From: CAYRGQ01 sp964444885
GTDB taxonomy: Bacteria; Bacteroidota; Bacteroidia; Sphingobacteriales; Sphingobacteriaceae
NCBI GenBank assembly: GCA_964444885.1
Contig: CAYUIZ010000009.1
Location: forward strand, 1 to 50,980
Direction: 5' to 3'
DNA length: 50,980 nt
This document shows positions 1 through 7,956 of this stretch, piece after piece (position 1 is the first letter of the stretch; every line of letters begins with the position of its first letter). Made by a program: the position numbers and the translations under genes. The notes beneath the pieces are model-generated. The model ran no database searches. It saw only the letters and a list, made by a program, of their open reading frames with translations, and was not told the DNA's origin.

Positions 1-962
1 GGCGCCACGCTGCCGTCTTTTTGATAATCGGTGAATGACAATGCGTTGTCCTCGACGAAGGCGGTGATGGATTCCAAGGAACCACTGACATAAAGCAGGT
101 CGTTGTCCTCCAGAACAGTGTCGGCCGAAACCACTTTTTGGTAAAATGCCTTGACGAATGGCATGGTCCGTTCGGCTTTCTTGGTGATCTCCAAAATGGT
201 TATCCCCCCGTATTTTTCGCCGATTTGGACATCTTTTATTTTTTTCCCGATAAGCGGTGAATGGCTTCTGATCCGCACCCGATACAGACTTTTTGCCAGT
301 TGGTAATCCCGCGTCAACTCCAGGAGTGTCTTTTGGTGCTTCCGTTCCTTGGCTGCCCCGTCTTTTTTTGATAGGTACTTCTTGCTGAGCGGCCACAATA
401 CGAGCATTCCCGTTGCCACGCAAATCAGCCCGACCGGTGTGAAGGAGAAGAACGACAGCGGCTCGAATCCCGCCCGCGCCAGCTCATCGCTAACCACCAA
501 GTTGGGCGGTGTGCCAATGAGCGTGAGCATGCCACCCATGCTGCTGGCAAAAGCCAGCGGCATAAGCAGGCGGCTGCTGCTTACGCCCGTGCTGGCGGCC
601 ATACTGACAGCGACGGGCAGCAACATGGCGACGACGCCGGTATTGCTCACGAAGGCACCTATGAAACAGGCGGTCAGCATGACGAGCACGTACAGTTTTA
701 GCGGGCTTGATCCCGCCATCAATACAATGCGATTGCTGATCATGTTGGCTAGTCCTGTCTGGAAAATGCCGCCGCCCACGATAAATAGGCCGATCATCAT
801 CACCACGATGGTGCTGGAAAAGCCGGACAGGGCTTCCTCAGGTGTGAGGATTTCAAAAAGCATGAGGGAAAACATCGCGCACAGGGCGACAAGGTCTGCA
901 CGTGCTTTGCCAGAGACGAACAGCACGATAGCGATGCCGAGAATGAAAAGCGTGATAACCAT
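1..962 (-). CDS. SLC13-type anion permease with RCK_C (TrkA-C) domain, 3' end outside the window
   Basis: Reading leftwards from an ATG at 962-960, the frame stays open to the window edge, giving 320 codons of a truncated gene. The N-terminal 200 or so residues are hydrophobic and contain the SLC13/ArsB-type features: a helix with GFSSTIVVMIIG, then GAFVSNTGVVAMLLPV, and the signature stretch GGMLTLIGTPPNLV. After a lysine-rich loop the chain becomes soluble and resembles an RCK_C/TrkA-C domain (YRVRIRSHSPLIGKKIKDV), as in the large SLC13 permeases that carry one or two such domains between membrane halves. The substrate (sulfate, dicarboxylate or another anion) cannot be told. The start lies one base after the stop of the upstream thioesterase gene, so the two are translationally coupled. 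Confidence 0.85.
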   Translation of the reverse strand, partial: MVITLFILGIAIVLFVSGKARADLVALCAMFSLMLFEILTPEEALSGFSSTIVVMMIGLFIVGGGIFQTGLANMISNRIVLMAGSSPLKLYVLVMLTACFIGAFVSNTGVVAMLLPVAVSMAASTGVSSSRLLMPLAFASSMGGMLTLIGTPPNLVVSDELARAGFEPLSFFSFTPVGLICVATGMLVLWPLSKKYLSKKDGAAKERKHQKTLLELTRDYQLAKSLYRVRIRSHSPLIGKKIKDVQIGEKYGGITILEITKKAERTMPFVKAFYQKVVSADTVLEDNDLLYVSGSLESITAFVEDNALSFTDYQKDGSVA

Positions 963-963
963 G

Positions 964-1413
964 TTAGGGAGCAGGAGTTTCGCTAGCGTCGCGCATCATC
1001 GCCGAACGCTGGGGTTCCGGTATGGGGCAGGGCTTTTGCGTTCCGAAATCAAACGCCACGCAGGTCGTTATGCCTTTGGCGACGAGGGTTTCCGCGCCGT
1101 CAGTGCCGACAGCAACCAATACGTATTGCACATCAAAACTGCTGTTACCCACCCGCGAAGTGCGTACGTACACCTTGGCCTGATCGCGAACCGTCAATTG
1201 GCGGACGTAGTCCACCTCGGCACGGGCGAGGATGATACCCAACGCTTTCCAATCCCATCGGACGCTTTCTTTCCAATACTTGGCGCGGGCGTGTTCGAAG
1301 TAGGTCAGGTAAACCGCATTGTTCACGTGGCCGAACGCATCCATGTCAGCAAAGCGGATCTCTACGGAAGTGGCAAACCGAAATGCGGAAACATCAAACG
1401 GGGGTGGGGTCAT
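964..1413 (-). CDS. Acyl-CoA thioesterase, 4HBT/YbgC hotdog family
   Basis: This 149-residue single hotdog domain has the family's catalytic segment at residues 20-32 (RFADMDAFGHVNN), with Asp25 as the probable catalytic residue, followed by the long helix YLTYFEHARAKYW. Such enzymes hydrolyse acyl-CoA or acyl-ACP thioesters in the cytoplasm; the substrate cannot be predicted. The length is normal. The stop is one base before the start of the SLC13-type permease, implying an operon. A possible -7 element TACTTTTG lies on the minus strand at 1466-1473, about 50 bases upstream of the ATG. Confidence 0.88.
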   Translation of the reverse strand: MTPPPFDVSAFRFATSVEIRFADMDAFGHVNNAVYLTYFEHARAKYWKESVRWDWKALGIILARAEVDYVRQLTVRDQAKVYVRTSRVGNSSFDVQYVLVAVGTDGAETLVAKGITTCVAFDFGTQKPCPIPEPQRSAMMRDASETPAP

Positions 1414-1884
1414 GTCGCTATGTTTTGGATGTCTGATCCCGAATACGCAATCGGGAACGTTTATTCAAAAGTATAACAAAATATGCAAAGGGAGGATAAA
1501 CGGGCGAACCTAACCACGGAAATCGCGTTTACGAGGTAGTCAACCGCGAAAGGGTGTCTTATTTCTAGCTCCCGTATTTCAACTCGGGGTTAACCATACT
1601 ACCGTTTTTCGCAAGTTATCAGCACAGCCATTTTTGCCGCAACTGCATGGCGTGGATCTCGTAGGCATGTAGACAACCGTCGTCCGTGTTGGCCGCGTCG
1701 TCAAGCATACAACTGGGGAAAATCGGCGATGAGGGCAAAAAAGCAGGCGAATAATGACATAATGTCGCTGTAAGACCATGTATAAGCGCCAAAAAGTCAG
1801 TAAAATGGTGATTTTTAGGCTTGGTATATCCTTTGAACTGGGATTGTCAAAGGTTTAATAAAAAACAAAAAGGAGGAATATACT
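1414..1884. other. Divergent intergenic region between thioesterase and hsp20
   Basis: This 471-base stretch separates divergently transcribed genes. It has a minus-strand -7-like element TACTTTTG at 1466-1473 for the thioesterase and a plus-strand sigma-54-like element at 1822-1837 for hsp20. A short inverted repeat TCCCGA/TCGGGA (1437-1442 and 1451-1456) would form a small hairpin in the thioesterase leader. A 66-codon minus-strand frame (1579-1779) has no recognisable motif or ribosome-binding site. I see no tRNA or other RNA gene; the stretch 1500-1800 is otherwise unexplained. Confidence 0.5.
1822..1837 (+). promoter_or_regulatory. Possible sigma-54 (-24/-12) promoter of hsp20
   Basis: The stretch TGGTATATCCTTTGAA has GG at 1823-1824 followed ten bases later by GA at 1835-1836, close to the TGGCAC-N5-TTGC consensus (GG-N10-GC); the last C is replaced by A. 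It is about 50 bases before the hsp20 ATG. The normal Bacteroidota element TAnnTTTG is not present with correct spacing. An NtrC-class activator is encoded at 36385, but a link is only inference. Confidence 0.35.
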
Positions 1885-2328
1885 ATGGCATTAGTTAAAT
1901 TTTCAAACGGACCACGCAGAACCCCAGCTACAACTCGATGGGCTGACGATATCTTTGCGCCATTCTTTAGCGATTCATTTATGAGCGATCGCTTTATTTC
2001 ACGTGTACCGGCGGTCAACATCGCCGAGACCGAAGAGTCGTACGAGGTGGAATTGGCGGCCCCGGGTTTGGGGAAAGAAGATTTCAAAATCAACGTTGAT
2101 GATGACGTGATGACCGTCTCTGCGGAGAAAAAGACCGAGAGTGAAACTTCGGAAAAGCATTACAGCAAGCGTGAGTATAGCTATACGTCGTTCACACGCT
2201 CGTTTACCCTGCCCGAAAGCGCCGACCAAGGAAAAATCGACGCGAGTTATCAGGATGGGGTGCTACGCGTATCGATCGGTAAACGTGAAGAAGCCAAGGT
2301 TGCATCACGTTTGATCGAAGTGAAGTAA
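1885..2328 (+). CDS. hsp20: Small heat shock protein Hsp20 (alpha-crystallin domain)
   Basis: The 147-residue product is an ATP-independent holdase that keeps unfolding cytoplasmic proteins soluble. A short N-terminal arm (1-40) precedes the alpha-crystallin domain, with the typical VELAAPGLGKEDF near residues 53-65 and the C-terminal GVLRVSIGK, and ends in a short tail. The start is supported by a strong AGGAGG at 1871-1876, eight bases before the ATG. The gene is monocistronic: it is followed by a strong hairpin terminator and a convergent gene. Confidence 0.95.
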   Translation: MALVKFSNGPRRTPATTRWADDIFAPFFSDSFMSDRFISRVPAVNIAETEESYEVELAAPGLGKEDFKINVDDDVMTVSAEKKTESETSEKHYSKREYSYTSFTRSFTLPESADQGKIDASYQDGVLRVSIGKREEAKVASRLIEVK

Positions 2329-2383
2329 ACGATTTTGTGTAGAAGGGTGATTCTTAACTCGCTTAAGGATCCAGTGTAGTTTG

Positions 2384-2416
2384 GAAATCCGTCAGTCCGT
2401 TGGGCTGGCGGATTTC
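2384..2416. terminator. Bidirectional hairpin terminator between hsp20 and thioesterase
   Basis: GAAATCCGTCAG (2384-2395) pairs with CTGGCGGATTTC (2405-2416) in a 12-bp stem with one G-U pair and a 9-base loop. It lies between two convergent genes, with T-rich flanks, and would stop transcription from both sides. Confidence 0.8.
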
Positions 2417-2421
2417 TTGCT

Positions 2422-2868
2422 TTAGGCCTTTTCGCCGTCGTAGACAAACCCCTCGCTTTTGGGAAGTTGATCAATAATAGTATCCCATTCGGCGGGCAGC
2501 CGCGTTAGTTTTCGCTTTTCGATGTCTATCCACGCGCCGTCCACGTTCACCACGGCGCATTTCGTGTCATCCGCGCGGTAGATGGTGTGCTGGAAGGAAA
2601 ACCGGGAGTTTTGCGGGTTGTAGCGCGTCAGCTGCACGGCAACGCGGATGTGCTGATCGGCCATGATCTCACGAAGGTAGATAAGTTCTTCGCGAAACAG
2701 CACCGGACCGATTCCTGCCTCAGCGATTTTAGCCAATGAAATCCCCGCTTGTCCCAGCATATTCGCCCGGGCTTGCGCGCATACATCGGCATAGGCTGAG
2801 TGCCTGAGGTGGCGGTTTGCGTCGATTTGGGCCCAAATAACCTGGCCCTCGTAAAAAACTTCTTCCAT
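2422..2868 (-). CDS. Acyl-CoA thioesterase-like hotdog protein
   Basis: The 148-residue product is a second single-domain hotdog thioesterase, only distantly similar to the one at 964-1413. The active-site segment IWAQIDANRHLRHSAYADV (about residues 11-29) has Asp16 and His20/His23 in the places where the family has D-x-x-x-H-x-x-x-x-Y. The substrate is unknown and the role is probably cytoplasmic. The region upstream of its start runs into the assembly gap after 43 bases, so its promoter cannot be seen. Confidence 0.8.
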   Translation of the reverse strand: MEEVFYEGQVIWAQIDANRHLRHSAYADVCAQARANMLGQAGISLAKIAEAGIGPVLFREELIYLREIMADQHIRVAVQLTRYNPQNSRFSFQHTIYRADDTKCAVVNVDGAWIDIEKRKLTRLPAEWDTIIDQLPKSEGFVYDGEKA

Positions 2869-2911
2869 AAGGCCAAAAATAATGAAAAGGGAAGTCCCAT
2901 CAAAGACGATA

Positions 2912-3011
2912 NNNNNNNNNNNNNNNNNNNNNNNNNNNNNNNNNNNNNNNNNNNNNNNNNNNNNNNNNNNNNNNNNNNNNNNNNNNNNNNNNNNNNNNNN
3001 NNNNNNNNNNN
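2912..3011. other. Assembly gap (100 N)
   Basis: Exactly 100 unknown bases, the usual placeholder for a scaffold gap of unknown true length. It begins 43 bases upstream of the thioesterase start and ends precisely at a 14-bp tandem repeat, which probably caused the break. Confidence 0.97.
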
Positions 3012-3230
3012 TATTTCACCTTTCATATTTCACCTTTCATATTTCACCTTTCATATTTCACCTTTCGTATTTCACCTTTCATATTTCACCTTTCGTATTT
3101 CCCCTTTCATATTTCCCCTTTCGTATTTCCCCTTTCGTATTTCCCCCTTCGTATTTCCCCCTTCGTATTTCACCTTTCATATTTCCCCTTTCATATTTCA
3201 CCTTTCGTATTTCCCCCTTCGTATTTCACC
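3012..3230. repeat. 14-bp tandem repeat array (VNTR), about 15.6 copies
   Basis: Fifteen complete and one partial unit of TATTTCACCTTTCA and close variants follow each other without spacers. Variation is limited to a few positions (CACC, CCCC or CCCCC runs; final A or G), and the variant types are grouped, as expected of an array grown by duplication. The array abuts the assembly gap, so its real length is unknown. On the minus strand the unit reads TGAAAGGTGAAATA, and the last unit provides the TGA stop codon of the 3226-4470 gene. It is not a CRISPR: no spacers. Confidence 0.95.
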
Positions 3231-4470
3231 TCGCTTTTCTTTTCGACACCAACTGGTTAGTCATCAATCCGATAGCACCAATAACGAGTATTCCCGCTGC
3301 GACTGCCAGGGCGTCGGGTAAGTAGGGAATGTACACGCGGATTAGTCCGGAAAGGCCTTGGGTCATGAGCAGCAATTCGTTGAGTATAATGCCGAAGACA
3401 AAGACAGCCGTAAAGCGCGCCGCGGCGGTCGTAGCGCGGATGGCACCGTGGCCATACATGTAGGCCAGGATAAATACGCTTATAACCGCCAGCAATACCA
3501 AATGAAGGTAACCGATAACGATAGGCCTGAAGCTGTAGGCCAGCTGGCTTAGCGCGGGAATGACCGACAGCGCCTGCAGCAAAACTTTAATCGTGGCGGC
3601 GATGCCCACCGCCAGAAGCAGCCACTTCCCGATAGGGCCCGAATGGATGGCCCAGAGACGCCGCTCGCGCAAAACCGAGCTGAGCCAGAATAGCCATACG
3701 ATTGCCTGTGCACTGGCCGCCACGACCAGCAGTACGTACAGGCCAATGGGAAAGTCCCACCACAGCACAGAGAGCAGATATCCCGGAATACAGGCCAAGG
3801 CGAACACTCGAAATGTCGTGTTGGCGTGTTTGATGCGTATCCGGTTTCGCTGCGCCCAATCGTGGAACAGGCCCATGCAAGTAAACAGAAACCACCCGTT
3901 GTACTGGAAATGCAGGTAGAAATACACCGCGGCTAGCTGACGCCGGGGGTCGGCGTTGTGCGTGGCCATCAAGTAAGCCAGCACGAAGGTGCCCACCGAC
4001 GAAATCACCAGAAATAGGAGGGCTGCTGCAAACCACTTTGCCGGCAATGACGTTCGAATGCGCGCCCGGAGATCGCGCCAAGCCATGACCGCAAACGCGT
4101 AGGAAACCCCAACGGAGAGGGAAGACGCGATGATGGAGTATAGGCCGTACCCCTGCAAAAAGAAGCTTATAAGCATAACGTAGGCGACGGCGAGATTGGC
4201 CAAAATTACCCATTGATAACGACTGGGTAGCCCTTCATTGCGCTTCTTGCGATGTAGGACCGCGGCCATGAATACCATCAGCGCATGGCTGATCCAGCCG
4301 GCGAAGGCAAAATGTGAATGGGCGTGGAGGACGAATTTCTGGTTAACTGCCGGCATGGGGAGTAGGATCTTCAGCCGCATGAGTAAGCCGGTGATAGCCA
4401 CGAAGCATAAACTGACCAATGCGAGAATGACCCATTGCCGTACCGTTGTTTTCTTTAGGTAACTGTGCAT
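3226..4470 (-). CDS. Polytopic His-rich membrane protein, heme-copper oxidase subunit I/NnrS-like
   Basis: The 414-residue protein has about twelve hydrophobic segments. Its histidines lie in membrane positions: H49, H51 and H53 in the motif LHAHSHFAFAGW, H62, H187 in the motif YLHFQYNGW, and H203. This pattern resembles degenerate heme-copper oxidase subunit I or the NnrS family linked to nitric oxide stress; the full Cu-B/heme ligand set of a catalytic oxidase is not evident, so I do not call it an oxidase. It sits directly downstream of a Crp/Fnr regulator, 45 bases apart, with a Fnr-type palindrome between. The stop codon lies within the 14-bp repeat array. A related protein is encoded at 13634-14920. 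Confidence 0.6.
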   Translation of the reverse strand: MHSYLKKTTVRQWVILALVSLCFVAITGLLMRLKILLPMPAVNQKFVLHAHSHFAFAGWISHALMVFMAAVLHRKKRNEGLPSRYQWVILANLAVAYVMLISFFLQGYGLYSIIASSLSVGVSYAFAVMAWRDLRARIRTSLPAKWFAAALLFLVISSVGTFVLAYLMATHNADPRRQLAAVYFYLHFQYNGWFLFTCMGLFHDWAQRNRIRIKHANTTFRVFALACIPGYLLSVLWWDFPIGLYVLLVVAASAQAIVWLFWLSSVLRERRLWAIHSGPIGKWLLLAVGIAATIKVLLQALSVIPALSQLAYSFRPIVIGYLHLVLLAVISVFILAYMYGHGAIRATTAAARFTAVFVFGIILNELLLMTQGLSGLIRVYIPYLPDALAVAAGILVIGAIGLMTNQLVSKRKAR

Positions 4471-4505
4471 TGGCCGAAGATAGCCGTTTTTAGGAACGAT
4501 AGTTT

Positions 4506-4519
4506 ATGATTCAAATCAT
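4506..4519. promoter_or_regulatory. Fnr/Crp-type binding site (ATGATTCAAATCAT)
   Basis: A perfect 14-bp palindrome of the form ATGAT-N4-ATCAT, one base per half away from the Fnr consensus TTGAT-N4-ATCAA. It overlaps the TGA stop of the Crp/Fnr gene and ends 36 bases before the ATG of the membrane-protein gene at 4470, a plausible position for an activator. The regulator gene next to it is the obvious candidate to bind it; this is inference. Confidence 0.5.
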
Positions 4520-5124
4520 ATCCCGTCTGCCGGAATAAAGACTTTGCCCTTGACGATGCTGACTTTTTCCTCCTTTTCCATCCGCTTGAGGACCCGGATG
4601 ATTGTCTCCACCCTTAGTCCCGTCATATTGGCCAATTGCTGCCTTGTTAGCATCAGGCGGTGACAATCCGGGCAAATGAATTTGTTGAGGCAATTGAAGT
4701 GCTCGATGAGCTTGGTGACTACCTTTTCGGGACTTTGGTTGGCCAGTAAATTCGTTAGCATGAACTTAAACCGCAGGTGTTGCACCATCGATTTCGTGAA
4801 TTCGAAATGGATGTCGGGGTGCTCTTGCAACATTTCATGGAAAGCGGGCACGCTCAGCCTATACAGGATGCAGGCGGTATCGGCGATGGCACTGGCCTCG
4901 TAGACGCCGCCGTCAAAAAGCGGGAATTCACCAAAACTTTCCCCGGCTTCCGCGACGCGGTGAAGCACTTCCTTCCCGTCGTCTAACAGGGTGCACCAGC
5001 GCACGCGTCCCGATACGACTTGGTAATAGAACGCCGCAGGCGCGCCCTCGTTGAAAATAACTTCGCCGATATCGACTTTGCGCTGTGTAGCTCCTTTTTC
5101 CAGTAGTAGAGGTATCGGAATCAT
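4516..5124 (-). CDS. Crp/Fnr family transcription regulator
   Basis: The 202-residue product has a cyclic-nucleotide-binding-type beta-barrel (about 1-115), a dimer helix and a Crp helix-turn-helix (about 157-190, LTRQQLANMTGLRVETIIRVL). It lacks the N-terminal cysteine cluster of classical Fnr. It has instead an unusual C145-x5-C151-x2-C154-H155 group immediately before the helix-turn-helix, which could hold a metal or an Fe-S cluster. Being divergent from the nos operon and in front of the heme-copper-like gene, it is a good candidate for a low-oxygen or NO-responsive activator of both. A possible -7 element TAAGTTTG lies on the minus strand at 5156-5163, about 30 bases upstream of the start. 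Confidence 0.85.
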   Translation of the reverse strand: MIPIPLLLEKGATQRKVDIGEVIFNEGAPAAFYYQVVSGRVRWCTLLDDGKEVLHRVAEAGESFGEFPLFDGGVYEASAIADTACILYRLSVPAFHEMLQEHPDIHFEFTKSMVQHLRFKFMLTNLLANQSPEKVVTKLIEHFNCLNKFICPDCHRLMLTRQQLANMTGLRVETIIRVLKRMEKEEKVSIVKGKVFIPADGI

Positions 5125-5456
5125 ATTAAACTCGCTGGTTATTGGTGATTACAAACAAACTTAATGCAAATACTATCGAAAACCATACGGATATACCGTA
5201 AATTTACTTGATTGTCGTCACAACTAGAGGTGATGGATATCAGAATCGGTGCAAACATTTTTTATAATTGGTTGTTTGGAAGAAAGTTACGGTGCTTATG
5301 TTAAGACCTATTTCGGAGAAAATCGACGTCGGCAACCAATTATGATTCTGCTCATAAAAACGGGGACCGGATCACCGATACCTTTGTGTAGGACAAACAT
5401 AGCGCACAACAACGATCGAGAAAAACAAACTGTCACATCACTAAACACTACTAAAC
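5125..5456. promoter_or_regulatory. Divergent regulatory region between crp/fnr gene and nos operon
   Basis: This 332-base region contains a minus-strand -7-like TAAGTTTG (5156-5163) for the regulator and a plus-strand -7-like TACCTTTG (5379-5386) about 70 bases upstream of the cytochrome gene. In the middle, a 10-bp palindrome GTAAATTTAC (5198-5207) is immediately followed by TTGAT-N4-GTCAC (5208-5221), an imperfect Fnr-type box with 8 of 10 consensus bases. The box is about 170 bases upstream of the proposed nos start site, too far for simple class II activation, so the arrangement needs testing. Confidence 0.4.
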
Positions 5457-5912
5457 ATGAGAAAGCTAACAGTATTATTAATTTTGAGCATGATCGCTTT
5501 TGCGTGTTCACAACAACAGGAAGGTAATTCGGGACAAACGGCCCAGTCCTTGTCCGTGGATGATTACGATCCGAAACGCGGGCTCGGTCAGTACGACGAT
5601 GTAGAAGTGGGTCCATCACTAGACGTGGAAATGGCCAAAGAAGGGCGCTTAGTGTCCGATCTGAAGTGCGCGAGCTGCCACAAATACACGGACGAGCGGC
5701 TTGTCGGACCAGGCTGGGCCGGGGTCAGCGAACGGCACCGTCCGGAGTGGCTGATGAACTTCATCACCGATCCCGATCCGATGATTGATGTCGATCCGGA
5801 GTTGCAGGCGCAGCTTGAACTGTGCTTGGTGCGTATGCCTAACCAAAACCTTTCGCACGACGATGCGCGGGCAATTTTAGAGTTTATGCGTGAGAACGAC
5901 GGTGTGCAGTAA
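5457..5912 (+). CDS. Monoheme cytochrome c lipoprotein of the nos operon
   Basis: The 151-residue product begins with a lipoprotein signal peptide (lipobox ending at Cys17). It carries one c-type heme site, C71-A-S-C74-H75, and a candidate axial Met127 in VRMPNQNL, followed by the C-terminal helix ARAILEFMREN typical of class I cytochromes. It is first in the operon, 41 bases before nosZ. Inference: it is the electron donor, or a relay from the quinone pool, to NosZ at the outer face of the cytoplasmic membrane or in the periplasm, as cytochromes beside cluster-II nosZ are thought to be. Confidence 0.9.
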   Translation: MRKLTVLLILSMIAFACSQQQEGNSGQTAQSLSVDDYDPKRGLGQYDDVEVGPSLDVEMAKEGRLVSDLKCASCHKYTDERLVGPGWAGVSERHRPEWLMNFITDPDPMIDVDPELQAQLELCLVRMPNQNLSHDDARAILEFMRENDGVQ

Positions 5913-5953
5913 GACCTGGATGGAAATAATCTTAAACTAACTATATATTACTC

Positions 5954-7933
5954 ATGAAATCAAGCAAATACTTATTGTGGACGTTCGCCCTTTTGGGGGT
6001 AGCCGCCACGTCGTTTAATGCCTGTAAACCCAAAGGTGCCGGAGGCGCCCTGGCGGGCAACGCTGCCGAAAGAGTCTATGTCGCCCCGGGCGAGTACGAC
6101 GAGTTTTACACCTTTACCTCTGGTGGGTTTAGTGGACAGATGACAGTCTACGGCCTCCCTAGCGGACGCCTGCTCAAGCAGATCCCCGTTTTCTCCGTCA
6201 ACGCGGAAAACGGCTGGGGATTCTCCGAGGAAACGAAGCCCATGCTGGAAACTTCGCATGGATTCGTCCCCTGGGATGACCTCCACCACATCGAATCGTC
6301 GTTTACATCGGGTATGCCTGACGGCCGGTGGATGTTTGCCAACTCGAACAATACCCCGCGGTTGGCACGTATCGACCTGACGACTTTCACCACCGCGGAG
6401 ATCATCGAAATTCCTAATACCGGAGGCAACCACTGTTCGCCTTTCACGACCGAAAATTCGGAATACGTGATTGCGGCAACGCGCTTCAGCGTACCCTCGG
6501 ATGGTCCCGAAAGCGACGTGCCTATTGACTCCTATAAGGAGAACTTCAACGGGCACATCAGCTTCGTTAGTGTCGACAAGGAATCGGGCGAGTTTGATAT
6601 CGCGTTTCAGTTGAAAACGCCGGGTCTGAACTTTGACTTGTCCAGCGCCGGTAAGGGCGTGTCGGACGGCTGGCTATTCATCAGCTGCTACAACTCCGAG
6701 CAAGCACACACGCTGCTGGAGGTCAACGCTTCGCGCAATGACAAGGATTTCATTATGGCGATCGACTGGAAGAAAGCCGAAGAGTATTTCAAGGCCGGAA
6801 GGGGTGTGAAGCAAACCAACGTACGCTACGCGCACAACAAGTTTGACAAAAACAGCCACACCGCTACGTCTGAGATTAAAACCGAAGTGACTGTCCTGGA
6901 CATCACCGAGTTTGACGACATCGCTTACTTGATGCCTTGCCCCAAGTCGCCGCACGGCGCTGACGTCAGCCCCACCGGCGAGTTTATCGTGGGTAGCGGC
7001 AAATTGGCAGCCTTGATCCCGGTATTCAGCTTTGAGAAAATACAAACGGCTATCGCCAACTCCGACTTTGAGACCGAGCGCTACGATGGCATCCCCGTAC
7101 TGAACTACGAGAATATTCTGCACGGCGAAGTGCAAAAGCCCGGATTGGGCCCGCTGCACACCGAGTTTGACGAAAAAGGAAATGCCTATACCTCATTCTT
7201 CGTTTCCTCGGAAGTGGTGAAGTGGGACCTGAATACGCTCGAAGTACTCGACAGGCAGCCAACGTTCTACTCGGTAGGCCACTTGATGGTCGCTGGCGGA
7301 AACGCAAAAGTGCCTTATGGAAAATACTTGGTCGCGTACAACAAGATCACCAAAGACCGTTACCTGCCCACCGGCCCCGAACTGGCCCACAGCGCGCAAC
7401 TCTTTGACATCAGCGGCGAGAAGATGGAGCTGTTGCTTGATTTCCCGACGTTGGGCGAACCTCACTACGCGCAAGCCATTCCTGCCGATCTGATCAAGGA
7501 TAACTCGGTGCAGATTTATGACATCAACGCCAATACCCACGCGTACCGAACCATGGGCGAACAGGAAGCCAGGGTGGAGCGCGAGGGCAACATCGTGCGT
7601 GTGTACATGACCACCATCCGATCGCACCTGACACCAGACGTAATCGAGGGCATTCACCTGGGAGACGAGGTGTATTTCCACGTTACTAACTTGGAACAGG
7701 ACTGGGACATGCCCCACGGCTTTGCCATCAAGGGTAACCGGAACGCGGAACTGCTTGTGATGCCCGGAGAGACCCAAACATTGAAATGGGTACCAGACCG
7801 CGTCGGTATCTTCCCGTTCTATTGTACGGACTTCTGTTCGGCACTGCACCAAGAGATGTCCGGCTATGCCCGGGTGTCGCCTCGCGGCGCCAATACGCCG
7901 ATCAAGTACTACACGGGCGAGCCCAGCGAGTAA
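5954..7933 (+). CDS. nosZ: Nitrous oxide reductase, cluster II (non-Tat) type
   Basis: The 659-residue product reduces N2O to N2 in the periplasm. Its leader (LLGVAATSFNAC, Cys24) is a Sec/lipoprotein-like signal without the twin arginine of cluster-I enzymes. The N-terminal seven-bladed propeller supplies Cu-Z ligands; the DDLHH motif has His111 and His112, and NHCSPF follows. The C-terminal cupredoxin domain carries the Cu-A site: His588 (MPHGF), then C624-x3-C628-x3-H632-x2-M635. All key ligands visible are intact, so the enzyme should be active. The gene heads a copper-insertion set (NosL, NosD, NosF, NosY) downstream. Confidence 0.97.
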   Translation: MKSSKYLLWTFALLGVAATSFNACKPKGAGGALAGNAAERVYVAPGEYDEFYTFTSGGFSGQMTVYGLPSGRLLKQIPVFSVNAENGWGFSEETKPMLETSHGFVPWDDLHHIESSFTSGMPDGRWMFANSNNTPRLARIDLTTFTTAEIIEIPNTGGNHCSPFTTENSEYVIAATRFSVPSDGPESDVPIDSYKENFNGHISFVSVDKESGEFDIAFQLKTPGLNFDLSSAGKGVSDGWLFISCYNSEQAHTLLEVNASRNDKDFIMAIDWKKAEEYFKAGRGVKQTNVRYAHNKFDKNSHTATSEIKTEVTVLDITEFDDIAYLMPCPKSPHGADVSPTGEFIVGSGKLAALIPVFSFEKIQTAIANSDFETERYDGIPVLNYENILHGEVQKPGLGPLHTEFDEKGNAYTSFFVSSEVVKWDLNTLEVLDRQPTFYSVGHLMVAGGNAKVPYGKYLVAYNKITKDRYLPTGPELAHSAQLFDISGEKMELLLDFPTLGEPHYAQAIPADLIKDNSVQIYDINANTHAYRTMGEQEARVEREGNIVRVYMTTIRSHLTPDVIEGIHLGDEVYFHVTNLEQDWDMPHGFAIKGNRNAELLVMPGETQTLKWVPDRVGIFPFYCTDFCSALHQEMSGYARVSPRGANTPIKYYTGEPSE

Positions 7934-7956
7934 ATTAACGCTAGCACAAAAGTACA

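Noticed and set aside
349..1476. Plus-strand open frame of 375 codons
   Set aside because: It is antisense to the SLC13-type permease and thioesterase, both of which have clear family motifs; its translation has low-complexity Ser/Arg/Met composition and no domain.
1579..1779. 66-codon minus-strand frame between thioesterase and hsp20
   Set aside because: No ribosome-binding site, no family similarity, atypical composition; listed only as intergenic.
3012..3230. CRISPR array
   Set aside because: The 14-bp units follow each other without spacers and there are no cas genes nearby.
2800..3325. Long plus-strand frames running through the N gap and the tandem repeat, giving SYFTFHISPF-like repeats
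   Set aside because: They are products of translating the 14-bp repeat and unknown bases; they also overlap antisense to a real gene at their right end.
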